From Nitrososphaerales archaeon TH703 (GTDB taxonomy: Archaea; Thermoproteota; Nitrososphaeria; Nitrososphaerales; Nitrososphaeraceae), in contig JAATVL010000202.1 of assembly GCA_014523525.1 (NCBI GenBank), positions 1 to 8,895 of the forward strand: DNA of 8,895 nucleotides. The letters run 5' to 3'. Position 1 is the stretch's first letter. Every line of letters starts with the position of its first letter. A program made the position numbers and the translations under genes. The notes beneath the pieces are model-generated. The model ran no database searches. It saw only the letters and a list, made by a program, of their open reading frames with translations, and was not told the origin of the DNA. Below are positions 1 to 6,083 of the stretch, piece after piece.

Positions 1-12
1 CATCAAGATTCA

Positions 13-444
13 TTGCCTGTCGAACTCGATGAGCATGACATCTCAATATTGAAATCGCTATTCAAGGATGGACGCAAGTCTTTTCGTCAGATTTCACGTG
101 AAACTGGAATTACAACTCCCACTGTCCAGGCAAGATTTGAGAGGCTCGTGAGTATAGGTTTTATTGAAGGCGTTGTGCCTCTTATTGATTTTGGAAAAAT
201 TGACAAAACTAAGACGATTCATGAATTATCAACTGCAAACAAGATTCCACGATTGAAGAACATAAAGAAAGGCATTAAGATTATGTTAGACTGTGACTAT
301 TGTCATGGAGTTATAGCTGGCGTTCCTCAAGTATTTAAATTTGCAAATTACGAACGATTCTTTTGCTGTGTATCGTGCAAATCTGAATATAAAAGAAAAT
401 ACGGTGGAAGAATACAAACAATCATAGAAAACTATGTCAAATAA
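13..444 (+). CDS. AsnC/Lrp-type winged-helix regulator with C-terminal TRASH metal-binding domain (5' end may extend beyond the window)
   Basis: This is a likely metal-responsive DNA-binding regulator. Residues 5-57 form an AsnC/Lrp-type winged helix: LDEHDISILKSL, then the recognition-helix region ISRETGITTPTVQARFERL. The RAM ligand-binding domain of ordinary Lrp proteins is missing. After a charged linker (about 58-90) comes a TRASH-like domain with C94-x2-C97 and C118-C119-x2-C122, the spacing expected for a treble-clef metal site. Known archaeal HTH-TRASH proteins (the CopT/CopR type) sense copper, so copper is the leading ligand, but the sequence does not prove it. The TTG at 13 gives an N-terminus (MPVELDE) that suits the family. 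The frame is nevertheless open to base 1, so the true start could lie upstream. The next gene is a damaged cupredoxin, which supports a copper context. Confidence 0.85.
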   Translation: MPVELDEHDISILKSLFKDGRKSFRQISRETGITTPTVQARFERLVSIGFIEGVVPLIDFGKIDKTKTIHELSTANKIPRLKNIKKGIKIMLDCDYCHGVIAGVPQVFKFANYERFFCCVSCKSEYKRKYGGRIQTIIENYVK

Positions 445-540
445 AACTTTATAACTGCGAACGATGTGGTTCTTTAAATGGTATCGTTATATGCGATTAT
501 AGATGAGTGTTGTTCGTTAACGTCATTATAGTCGTGACAG

Positions 541-897
541 ATGGAAATAGCAACAATTGCGTGAAGAATTAAATATGTAGCATCAATCATAGGATTAATA
601 TTAATAACCTTTGATGCTGGATCGTTAGTTCTTCCATCAGTGATAAACTCTTCAGATCCGGTTATCTCATATATTAACCCCCACGGACACAAGCTTTTTA
701 AGGGAACAGTTTACAACTTTACTGGTGATACGACCTATCTTAATTCAGGACTAATTTGGGCTGGCGGTGTGATACCAGATGGGTTTCCAAAGGTGAATTC
801 ATTTATAGTCGCATTTATGAAACCAGGAACCTACCATTATCAGTGCTTGATATACCCAGAGATGAGGGAAACCATAACAGTCAAGCCTTTAACCTGA
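541..897 (+). pseudogene. Probable degenerate cupredoxin (plastocyanin/halocyanin-like), interrupted by an in-frame TGA
   Basis: The 3' part (GTG at 640 to TGA at 895-897) encodes 85 residues with a cupredoxin C-terminus: YLNSGLIW, then PGTYHYQC and YPEM. The same frame stays open upstream to 565 and encodes a basic start and hydrophobic stretch (RIKYVASIIGLILI) that looks like an export signal. No ATG, GTG or TTG lies between 565 and 640. The first in-frame ATG is at 541, but a TGA at 562-564 separates it from the rest. Counting from the GTG, the usual C-x2-H-P-x-M copper motif reads C69-L-I-Y72-P-E-M75, so the second His ligand is Tyr. H15, H17 and H66 are present, but none clearly replaces it. 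I read it as a decaying exported copper protein. Alternatives are a non-standard ATT start at 568, a short cytoplasmic form from GTG 640, or a sequencing error. Confidence 0.6.
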
Positions 898-982
898 ATT
901 AGTTAGAATACAAGTAAAGTAAGTTCTTTGAACTGCAATTATCATGGAATTGAGTATTCTACTTTAGGATGATTCTACAAAT

Positions 983-990
983 CTTATTTA
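983..990 (+). promoter_or_regulatory. TATA-like box for the aminotransferase gene
   Basis: CTTATTTA is centred about 25 nt before the ATG at 1012. With archaeal TBP spacing, transcription would start at or next to the ATG, giving a leaderless mRNA. No Shine-Dalgarno motif precedes the ATG, which agrees. Confidence 0.5.
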
Positions 991-1011
991 TTTGAAACAC
1001 AATCCATAGAT

Positions 1012-2232
1012 ATGACAAAAATCCCGGGCCCAAGAGCGGCAAGGATAGTACAAGAATTTAAAAAAATTGCATATGATTCTACCTTCACGTACCCCCTTGT
1101 GATTAAAACTGGCAGAGGATGCGTGATTGAAGATATTGATGGAATTGAGTTCTTAGATTTCACATCAAATATTGGTTCCTGTCCATTAGGATATTCCCAT
1201 CCTCAAATTTTAGAAGTTATCAAAGATTATTCTAGTAAAGAAAATGGAGTCCATAAAATAGCTGGACAAGACTTTTATTGTGAAGAACATTTCAAGATTG
1301 CATGCAAGCTTCTTTCAATAAGTAAGAAGAATTCCAAAGTGTTTTTCATAAATAGTGGGGCTGAGGCAGTAGAAAATGCGATAAAGATAGCTTATAAGAA
1401 AATGGGTCCTCTTCCAGGAATATCTTGTATCAATGATTTTCATGGTAGAACTCCTGGTGCGCTAAGCTTCACATTGAGTAAAGAAGTACAGAAAACAAAC
1501 TTCCCAGAGTTACCAGTTAAGAGAATTAAATTTTGTACAGATGATTCTGATCCTCAAATTAATCAATTGGAGAGTCTTCTAAAAGAATACGAGGTAGCCT
1601 TCATCTTAACTGAAATTATACAGGGAGAAGGAGGATTAAATGTAGCAAGTAAGTTATTTATCCAGCATATTAGAAAATTAGCAGATGAATATAAAGTCCC
1701 ATTAATATTTGATGAAGTTCAGAGTGGAATGGGAAGGACTGGAAAGTGGTGGGTCTATGAACATTATGGGGTAGAACCTGACATAATGACCGTCGGAAAG
1801 GCCTTACAAGTCGGAGCCACTGTATACGATAAGAAATACGAGCCGACCGAATCAGGAGTTCTATCAAGTACATGGGGAGGAGGAAGTAGAATAGATATGG
1901 CGATTGGTACCAAGATTATAGAGATTATTCTAAGGAATGATCTTTTATATAATTCCCAAAAAATTGGTGATAAGCTACTAAAAAATTTTATTGACATTGT
2001 TGATATCAATGGACTCATTGATGCAAGAGGGATAGGATTGATGATTGGTCTCGAATTTGATACAAAAACAACAAGAGATGTCATCGTCAATAGATTATTT
2101 AAGAAAGGCCTTCTCGTTCTTCCAGCGGGAATGAAGTCAATTAGAATAATGCCTCCGTTAATTATTAATGAAGAGGAAGCTGCTAAAGGTGTTTCATTGA
2201 TAAATGATACTATAAATGAGTATAATAAATAG
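1012..2232 (+). CDS. Class-III PLP-dependent aminotransferase (lysine 6-aminotransferase / GabT-like)
   Basis: This is a fold-type I PLP enzyme of 406 aa, probably transferring the terminal amino group of an omega-amino acid to 2-oxoglutarate in the cytoplasm. The PLP phosphate loop is SGAEAVENA (115-123) and the ring-stacking segment is FHGR (143-146). The cofactor Asp lies in FDEVQSG (D234), the Schiff-base Lys is K263 in TVGKALQVG, and T287 is in STWGG. R378 in SIRIMPPL may bind the substrate carboxylate. The N-terminal half resembles archaeal GabT/ArgD-like aminotransferases. The C-terminal half (GKALQV, STWGG..DM, RGIGLM, VLPAG..SIR..PPL) recalls lysine 6-aminotransferase, compared from memory. 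Family membership is firm; substrate specificity is not. The gene has its own promoter and converges on an acyl-CoA dehydrogenase gene, which would suit an amino-acid catabolic role. Confidence 0.9.
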   Translation: MTKIPGPRAARIVQEFKKIAYDSTFTYPLVIKTGRGCVIEDIDGIEFLDFTSNIGSCPLGYSHPQILEVIKDYSSKENGVHKIAGQDFYCEEHFKIACKLLSISKKNSKVFFINSGAEAVENAIKIAYKKMGPLPGISCINDFHGRTPGALSFTLSKEVQKTNFPELPVKRIKFCTDDSDPQINQLESLLKEYEVAFILTEIIQGEGGLNVASKLFIQHIRKLADEYKVPLIFDEVQSGMGRTGKWWVYEHYGVEPDIMTVGKALQVGATVYDKKYEPTESGVLSSTWGGGSRIDMAIGTKIIEIILRNDLLYNSQKIGDKLLKNFIDIVDINGLIDARGIGLMIGLEFDTKTTRDVIVNRLFKKGLLVLPAGMKSIRIMPPLIINEEEAAKGVSLINDTINEYNK

Positions 2233-2328
2233 AATTAAGAGAGACTGGACTGGTATAAGAAAATTAAATTACTAGGCATTCATTTTCATAATTTTTCTAC
2301 TGCCACCACTAGCCCAGAAATGTATAGA
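2233..2328. terminator. Convergent intergenic gap with U-rich stretch, probable termination zone
   Basis: This 96-nt gap separates the 3' ends of the plus-strand aminotransferase and the minus-strand acyl-CoA dehydrogenase. On the plus strand, T-rich sequence at about 2281-2297 (two T runs, TTTTC and ATTTTTC) could act as an archaeal intrinsic terminator. The minus-strand reading carries shorter T runs near 2258-2270. I saw no strong hairpin. Confidence 0.35.
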
Positions 2329-3588
2329 CTAGTATGCTCTGAAATTATCTCCCAACACTTCAGAAGCAATTTTGAGTTCTAACACTTCATTTGCCCCTTC
2401 ATAGATCATTGTTGCACGAGTGTCAAGAAAGTGTTTTGCGACACGTGCTGTTTTCTGGTAACCAATAGATCCAAATACTTGTAATGATCTATTTGCGCAA
2501 TCAAATGCAGTATTTGTAGCATGGAATTTAGCAATAGCAGTTAACCTATCGGCTTCATTTCTTAATGTTGAGTAAATTTTGTTATCACGATTTAGTTTTG
2601 ATTGCCATCGTTCATGTTCCAGTTTGAATCGTTCAACATAATCATGCAGTTTCTGTCTGGCACAGGCAGCTCTATAGGTAAGCCATCTGGAGCTTTCGAT
2701 ACCTACAACAATTCTTGAAATGTGTTGCTGAATTAACTGCTTTTTGGCTAAAAGAGATCCGTGTTGTTTTCTTGACTTGCTGTGTTGCAGGGTTTCGTTG
2801 AGACAATCTTTCATTACTCCGATAGAGCCGGCTGCAACACTTAACCTACCATCAATCAATGCGCTGTAGGCAATGTTAAGTCCTTGTCCTATATCACCAA
2901 GTAAATTTTGTTTTGGGATGCGACAGTCTTCAAAATAAATCTCAGCATTCTTTATTGTAAGTAGACCCATTTTATTCTTCATTTCTTTCTTTGTAACCCC
3001 AGACGAATTCATATCTACAATAAATGCAGATATCTTTCCGGTAGTCTTATCCCGAGCATATGTTGTGATAACATTTGCTATTGTTCCATTTCCAATCCAA
3101 TGCTTCTTTCCAGAGAGTAAATAAGATTCTCCTATGTCTTCGTAAGCACTGTTCATAGATGAAGGATCGCTTCCTGCTTCCGGTTCGGTTAATGCAAATG
3201 CCATGATACTTTTTCCACTTGTTGTTGCAGGTAAGTACCTCTTCTTTTGATCTTCATTTGCCCACCCTTGCAGAATCATCTGTCCTATGGAAGTATGTAC
3301 AGAAAAAAATGTTCTCATAGAATTACCCTCTTCGCCTATTCTTTCTAGGGTTTTACAATATGTTAAAATATCATATCCTAAGCCTTCATACTTTTTTGAA
3401 ATTGGGCAACCAAGCATCCCAATTTTACTGAATTCAGGAACTAATTTTTCATTGAGCCTGTCTTCAATATAGCATAGCTCTTCAAAACTTCTAATAGATT
3501 TACATACTCTGTCAACCTTCGAAATCAACTCTTCCTGTTCCTTTGTGGTATCAAAATTCATACAAGACAAATTTGAATATTGAGACAC
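2329..3588 (-). CDS. Acyl-CoA dehydrogenase family flavoprotein with a charged insertion (glutaryl-CoA-dehydrogenase-like features)
   Basis: This is an FAD-dependent alpha,beta-dehydrogenase of acyl-CoA thioesters, cytoplasmic and probably tetrameric, passing electrons to an ETF-type acceptor. Numbered from the GTG at 3588, it shows AFALTEPEAGSD (130-141), WIGNG (164-168), GRLSVAAGSIG (247-257), SRKQHG (272-277) and the catalytic base E397 in MIYEGANE. G247 occupies the place where isovaleryl-CoA dehydrogenases carry their Glu, so it is not that type. R92 in MRTFFSVHTS aligns with the carboxylate-binding Arg of glutaryl-CoA dehydrogenase; FkbI-type enzymes also have Arg there. Residues about 314-349 form a highly charged segment some 27 residues longer than in short-chain enzymes. 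The internal ATG at 3561 (M10, MNFDTTKEQEEL) resembles normal family N-termini and may be the true start, giving 410 aa. Substrate is unproven. Confidence 0.9.
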   Translation of the reverse strand: MSQYSNLSCMNFDTTKEQEELISKVDRVCKSIRSFEELCYIEDRLNEKLVPEFSKIGMLGCPISKKYEGLGYDILTYCKTLERIGEEGNSMRTFFSVHTSIGQMILQGWANEDQKKRYLPATTSGKSIMAFALTEPEAGSDPSSMNSAYEDIGESYLLSGKKHWIGNGTIANVITTYARDKTTGKISAFIVDMNSSGVTKKEMKNKMGLLTIKNAEIYFEDCRIPKQNLLGDIGQGLNIAYSALIDGRLSVAAGSIGVMKDCLNETLQHSKSRKQHGSLLAKKQLIQQHISRIVVGIESSRWLTYRAACARQKLHDYVERFKLEHERWQSKLNRDNKIYSTLRNEADRLTAIAKFHATNTAFDCANRSLQVFGSIGYQKTARVAKHFLDTRATMIYEGANEVLELKIASEVLGDNFRAY

Positions 3589-3915
3589 ATTATTAAATAA
3601 CTATTTTCATATAAAAGCATAGATATCAATTTTGATACTGGACCTCTCATCTACTCCTTTTTGTTGGTTACATATAGCTCTATGTTAAATATTCCAAATT
3701 CCCTTTTAATCTTTCTTTAATTAAAACTATATAAAATATTACGAAAAGTTGTTCAAACAGGTGAATTTTCATATTCTTTTAAAAATTGAAGGGCAGGTAT
3801 TTAGATAATTTTTAAAATAGAACTTGACACACTCAATGTCCAAATAATTCCTTACTAGTTGTGGTATCCTTTATTTGACAAATAATTTTTCATATTTGGG
3901 TTAAACAAGAAATGA
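3589..3915. other. AT-rich intergenic region without a recognised gene
   Basis: This gap of about 330 nt lies between the acyl-CoA dehydrogenase start and the end of the 66-aa gene. Apart from the dehydrogenase promoter at its left edge, I found no convincing reading frame, RNA fold, or direct or inverted repeat. It contains several A/T runs, for example around 3715-3740 and 3775-3815. Confidence 0.5.
3608..3617 (-). promoter_or_regulatory. TATA-like box for the acyl-CoA dehydrogenase gene
   Basis: On the minus strand this reads CTTTTATATG, close to the archaeal TATA consensus. It is centred about 25 nt before the GTG at 3588. Transcription would therefore start at about 3586-3588, giving either a leaderless GTG start or a leader of about 25 nt to the ATG at 3561. 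Confidence 0.5.
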
Positions 3916-4116
3916 CTATACTACAACATTCTCTTGAAAACTAGATTTATAATCTTGAAATAAAGTTTGTTTGATGTTTTCTACGAGATTTTTAACCTCA
4001 TAGACATCATTTAATTCATTTAATTTTTTTGACCTTATACCGAGTGATTCCAATTCGGATACGAAAGGCATAAGTGATTTAGGAATTTCGGACTGAGTAT
4101 AAAGCTTTATTTGCAT
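3916..4116 (-). CDS. Small hypothetical protein (66 aa)
   Basis: This is an unrecognised small cytoplasmic protein. It has no signal peptide, membrane helix, cysteine or known motif. A short beta-like start (MQIKLYTQSEIP) is followed by probable helices (SLMPFVSELESLGI, then VYEVKNLVENIKQTLF). The opening strand and first helix faintly recall a thioredoxin-like or glutaredoxin-like half, but the Cys pair is absent, so I assign no function. Support for a real gene is a balanced amino-acid composition, a TATA-like box about 25 nt before the ATG at 4116, and no competing frame. It stands alone between two AT-rich gaps of more than 300 nt. It could be a chance frame. Confidence 0.5.
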   Translation of the reverse strand: MQIKLYTQSEIPKSLMPFVSELESLGIRSKKLNELNDVYEVKNLVENIKQTLFQDYKSSFQENVVV

Positions 4117-4426
4117 GATTTAACATAGGTCGAAGATAATAATAAGGTTGATACGAGAAATCTTCAGCTCGTCCTATCAGTTAATTCGGATGATCTGAGC
4201 TATATTAGATATGGATGTTAGAAAAACTATTTGCATACAACATTATATTCAGATATTTTGAGTCATTGATGTAAATGACACAATACAATTATTATCGAGG
4301 ATAGATTAACACCGCACGACCTATCTCCATTTTTTTATTCGAACTTTTACAGCACCTTATAGACGACCTACCTTTGACTTTGTTACTTGTACCAGAAGTT
4401 TTAGATACCATTTACCCATCTTCACT
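4117..4426. other. Intergenic region between divergent 66-aa and NHL genes
   Basis: These 310 nt hold the divergent promoters. The TATA-like box of the 66-aa gene is at 4137-4146 (minus strand). A weaker TTTAGATA at 4400-4407 lies 24-30 nt before the ATG triplet at 4427-4435 and may serve the NHL gene. A 39-codon minus-strand frame at 4292-4411 shows no protein-like character. No RNA gene or clear repeat was seen. Confidence 0.45.
4137..4146 (-). promoter_or_regulatory. TATA-like box for the 66-aa hypothetical gene
   Basis: CTTATTATTA on the minus strand is centred about 25 nt before the ATG at 4116. That is the spacing expected for a leaderless archaeal transcript. Confidence 0.4.
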
Positions 4427-5440
4427 ATGATGATGTTTTCTAGCCTGAAGCATTACCTGGCTTGCGCTATGTCTATTATATTCTTGATTTTGGTAGATTC
4501 AGATTTATTAACCGAAAAGACGGTTCTCGGAGGAAAAGATGAACTGAATTTCGTAAAATATTGTTTTAATCTCAAGTGGGGTTCTAAAGGTACTTCTAAC
4601 GGCCAATTCTTACGTCCTCATGACGTAAATTTTGATTCAAAAGGCAATGTCTATGTAAGTGATAGAGATAGGAATGATATACAAAAGTTTACACCAAATG
4701 GAACATTTATCATGAAATGGGGCTCTGAGGGTCAGAAAGCTGGACAGTTTAGCGTGCCTTATAGTATCGAAATAGATTCATTGGATAATATTTATGTTGT
4801 AGATAGGGGTAACGATAGAATCCAAAAATTTAATGAAAATGGTACGTTTGTTAAACAATGGGACAGACCGGGCAAAATTAATGGATCGGATCAAGAATTT
4901 GCAAGTCCAGAAGATATGGTAATCGATCAAAACACAGGCGTCGTCTATATCACTGACACTGGAAATGAACGAGTTTTGAAGCTGGACAAAAATTTTTCAT
5001 ACATATTAGAGTGGGGCTCTAATGATAGCAAGGCAAGTAACGAAGTCGGTAAATTTAATCATCCCCATGGAATTGATGTCGACTCTAAAGGGTTTGTATA
5101 CGTAAATGAGTTAGAAAATCCAAGAATCCAGAAATTTGATGAAAATGGTACGTTTGTTAAACAATGGGGTTCTGAAGGGAGGGGCCCGAGAGAATTTACA
5201 CCTTTGATAGAACATTTAGAGGTAGATTCCAAACGGGACATGATTTTTATGGTGGATGGCGCTCTTAATCCAAGAATTCAGGTCTTCGATACCGATGGTA
5301 ATTTTACCACTTCTATAGGAACGAGTGGAACTGGGGATGGTCAATTCTCAAAACCCGAACATGTCAATATTGATTCGTCAGGAAATGTATATGTTGTAGA
5401 TAGAGGTAACCAGCGCATGCAAGTGTTTTCTCCTTGTTAG
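4427..5440 (+). CDS. Exported NHL-repeat six-bladed beta-propeller protein
   Basis: This 337-aa protein is probably secreted or anchored outside the membrane. Residues 10-23 form a hydrophobic segment after a Lys/His-containing start, which fits a signal peptide or anchor. The rest is built of NHL repeats with a recurring pattern: W-G, then G-x-F-x-x-P, D-V-x-x-D, G-N-V-Y-V-x-D, R-I-Q-K-F, G-T-F. The W-G (or equivalent) positions are at 51, 98, 145, 196, 247 and about 297, so I count six blades of 47-51 residues. The first strand at 47-51 and the last at 331-336 could close the ring. The ligand is unknown; NHL propellers usually bind proteins, nucleic acids or glycans and are not enzymes unless catalytic residues are present, and I see none. 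The start could be any of three consecutive ATGs (4427, 4430, 4433). Confidence 0.9.
   Translation: MMMFSSLKHYLACAMSIIFLILVDSDLLTEKTVLGGKDELNFVKYCFNLKWGSKGTSNGQFLRPHDVNFDSKGNVYVSDRDRNDIQKFTPNGTFIMKWGSEGQKAGQFSVPYSIEIDSLDNIYVVDRGNDRIQKFNENGTFVKQWDRPGKINGSDQEFASPEDMVIDQNTGVVYITDTGNERVLKLDKNFSYILEWGSNDSKASNEVGKFNHPHGIDVDSKGFVYVNELENPRIQKFDENGTFVKQWGSEGRGPREFTPLIEHLEVDSKRDMIFMVDGALNPRIQVFDTDGNFTTSIGTSGTGDGQFSKPEHVNIDSSGNVYVVDRGNQRMQVFSPC
4835..4862 (+). repeat. Exact 28-nt direct repeat inside the NHL gene, copy 1
   Basis: The 28 bases are identical to 5141-5168 and encode ENGTFVKQW plus the next base. The copies are 306 nt (102 codons) apart in the same frame, two blades apart in the propeller. 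The other blades differ at the DNA level in this segment. Confidence 0.85.
5141..5168 (+). repeat. Exact 28-nt direct repeat inside the NHL gene, copy 2
   Basis: Identical to 4835-4862. The flanking bases are also similar (AATTTAAT versus AATTTGAT just upstream), suggesting a blade duplication or gene conversion more recent than the rest of the propeller. Confidence 0.85.
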
Positions 5441-5680
5441 GCAAATGAGAAGGCTAGTAAACGACTCAGCCAAAGCACAAAATAATTCAAGACACGACCA
5501 AGATTATTAAAAATGCAAATAAATTACTGAATAGGCATACAATTGCTCCATGGTCAAATCTGCTGCATCTATAACTGTATTCATATTATTTGTCTTTCGT
5601 AGAACAATAATTTTTTATTTAGTTAAGTCACCTCTTTTCAAATCTGAGACTGTAGTCGAATTCTCATTAGATACTGAGGA
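5441..5680. other. Intergenic region after the NHL gene
   Basis: This stretch has no confident gene. A T-rich tract at about 5606-5619 could end NHL transcription. A 56-codon plus-strand frame runs from ATG 5550 to TGA 5718-5720, with a hydrophobic start (SITVFILFVF) and an AT-rich element about 27 nt upstream. Its 3' end overlaps the zinc protein gene in antisense, and it resembles no family I know, so I do not call it as a gene. Confidence 0.4.
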
Positions 5681-5818
5681 TCAAAATTTTTGCCACTGTT
5701 TGTTGTGTTTGTTCATGTGACATTGATCGGAGCAAAAATAGTCATCACACATATAACAGTAAGTAGGATAATCTTGAAGTTTTTTGCCGCAGCTTGAACA
5801 AGTAACTGACATATCCAT
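5681..5818 (-). CDS. Small Cys/His zinc-binding protein (45 aa, HIT/MYND-like treble-clef pattern)
   Basis: Reading the minus strand from ATG 5818 to TGA at 5683-5681 gives 45 codons dense in metal ligands. The pattern is C7-x2-C10, ten residues, C21-x2-C24, four residues, C29-x3-C33, then H34 and H38. Paired CxxC motifs followed by C-x4-C-x3-C-x4-H resemble zf-HIT and MYND fingers, which bind two zinc ions and usually mediate protein contacts; AN1 fingers are a looser match. Seven or eight ordered ligands in 45 residues are very unlikely by chance. The second ATG (5812, M3) may be the true start, because an AT-rich box lies about 24-26 nt before it. The protein is short, soluble and has no signal peptide. 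The function is unknown; a regulatory or adaptor role is only a guess. Confidence 0.7.
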   Translation of the reverse strand: MDMSVTCSSCGKKLQDYPTYCYMCDDYFCSDQCHMNKHNKQWQKF

Positions 5819-5830
5819 TATTATTATCAA

Positions 5831-5842
5831 ATATGAATATGG
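5831..5842 (-). promoter_or_regulatory. TATA-like element for the small zinc protein
   Basis: On the minus strand this reads CCATATTCATAT. Its centre is about 18 nt before ATG 5818 and about 25 nt before ATG 5812. The spacing favours a leaderless start at the second ATG. Confidence 0.35.
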
Positions 5843-6083
5843 CGTCGTCGCATAGAAAGTTTACTATGAACTGGCTTGCCTAATCCTCATATTTGCATAA
5901 ATTTCCTCTAAAGATATCAAAGCAAAATAACCACTTTCTTAGAATAAATGCTGAAAACTTGAAGACTAGGTTTCTAAAGCCTAAGTATCGAGCTGAAAAA
6001 CTAATGTAGATATTCGTGGTTACTTATTAGAGATTAATTGTAGCTTACACCTTTTAAAACATGCAGTTACAATATATCGTGAC
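5843..6083. other. Intergenic region upstream of the F420-reductase-like gene
   Basis: This lies between the divergent zinc-protein and reductase genes. Apart from the reductase TATA box near its right end, I see no gene, RNA element or clear repeat. Confidence 0.45.
6052..6059 (+). promoter_or_regulatory. TATA-like box for the F420-reductase-like gene
   Basis: TTTTAAAA is centred 28 nt before the ATG at 6084. This is one of the clearest TATA boxes in the window and predicts a leaderless or nearly leaderless transcript. Confidence 0.55.

Noticed and set aside
474..692. 72-codon minus-strand frame opposite the cupredoxin region
   Set aside because: It is antisense to the cupredoxin coding frame, has no recognisable motif, and the plus-strand frame has clear family signatures.
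1670..2090. Minus-strand frames inside the aminotransferase gene
   Set aside because: They are shadows of a gene with a complete set of PLP motifs on the other strand.
3287..3472. 61-codon plus-strand frame within the acyl-CoA dehydrogenase
   Set aside because: Antisense to a well-supported flavoprotein, with no protein-like features of its own.
4168..4200. AGCTC and GAGCT near 4168-4200 as a possible hairpin or operator
   Set aside because: Only a five-base match with a long loop, which is expected by chance in a sequence of this length.
4292..4411. 39-codon minus-strand frame upstream of the NHL gene
   Set aside because: Very short, Ser/Lys-biased, without motif or promoter at the right distance, and overlapping the presumed NHL promoter.
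5059..5241. 60-codon minus-strand frame inside the NHL gene
   Set aside because: Its content simply mirrors the NHL repeats on the other strand.
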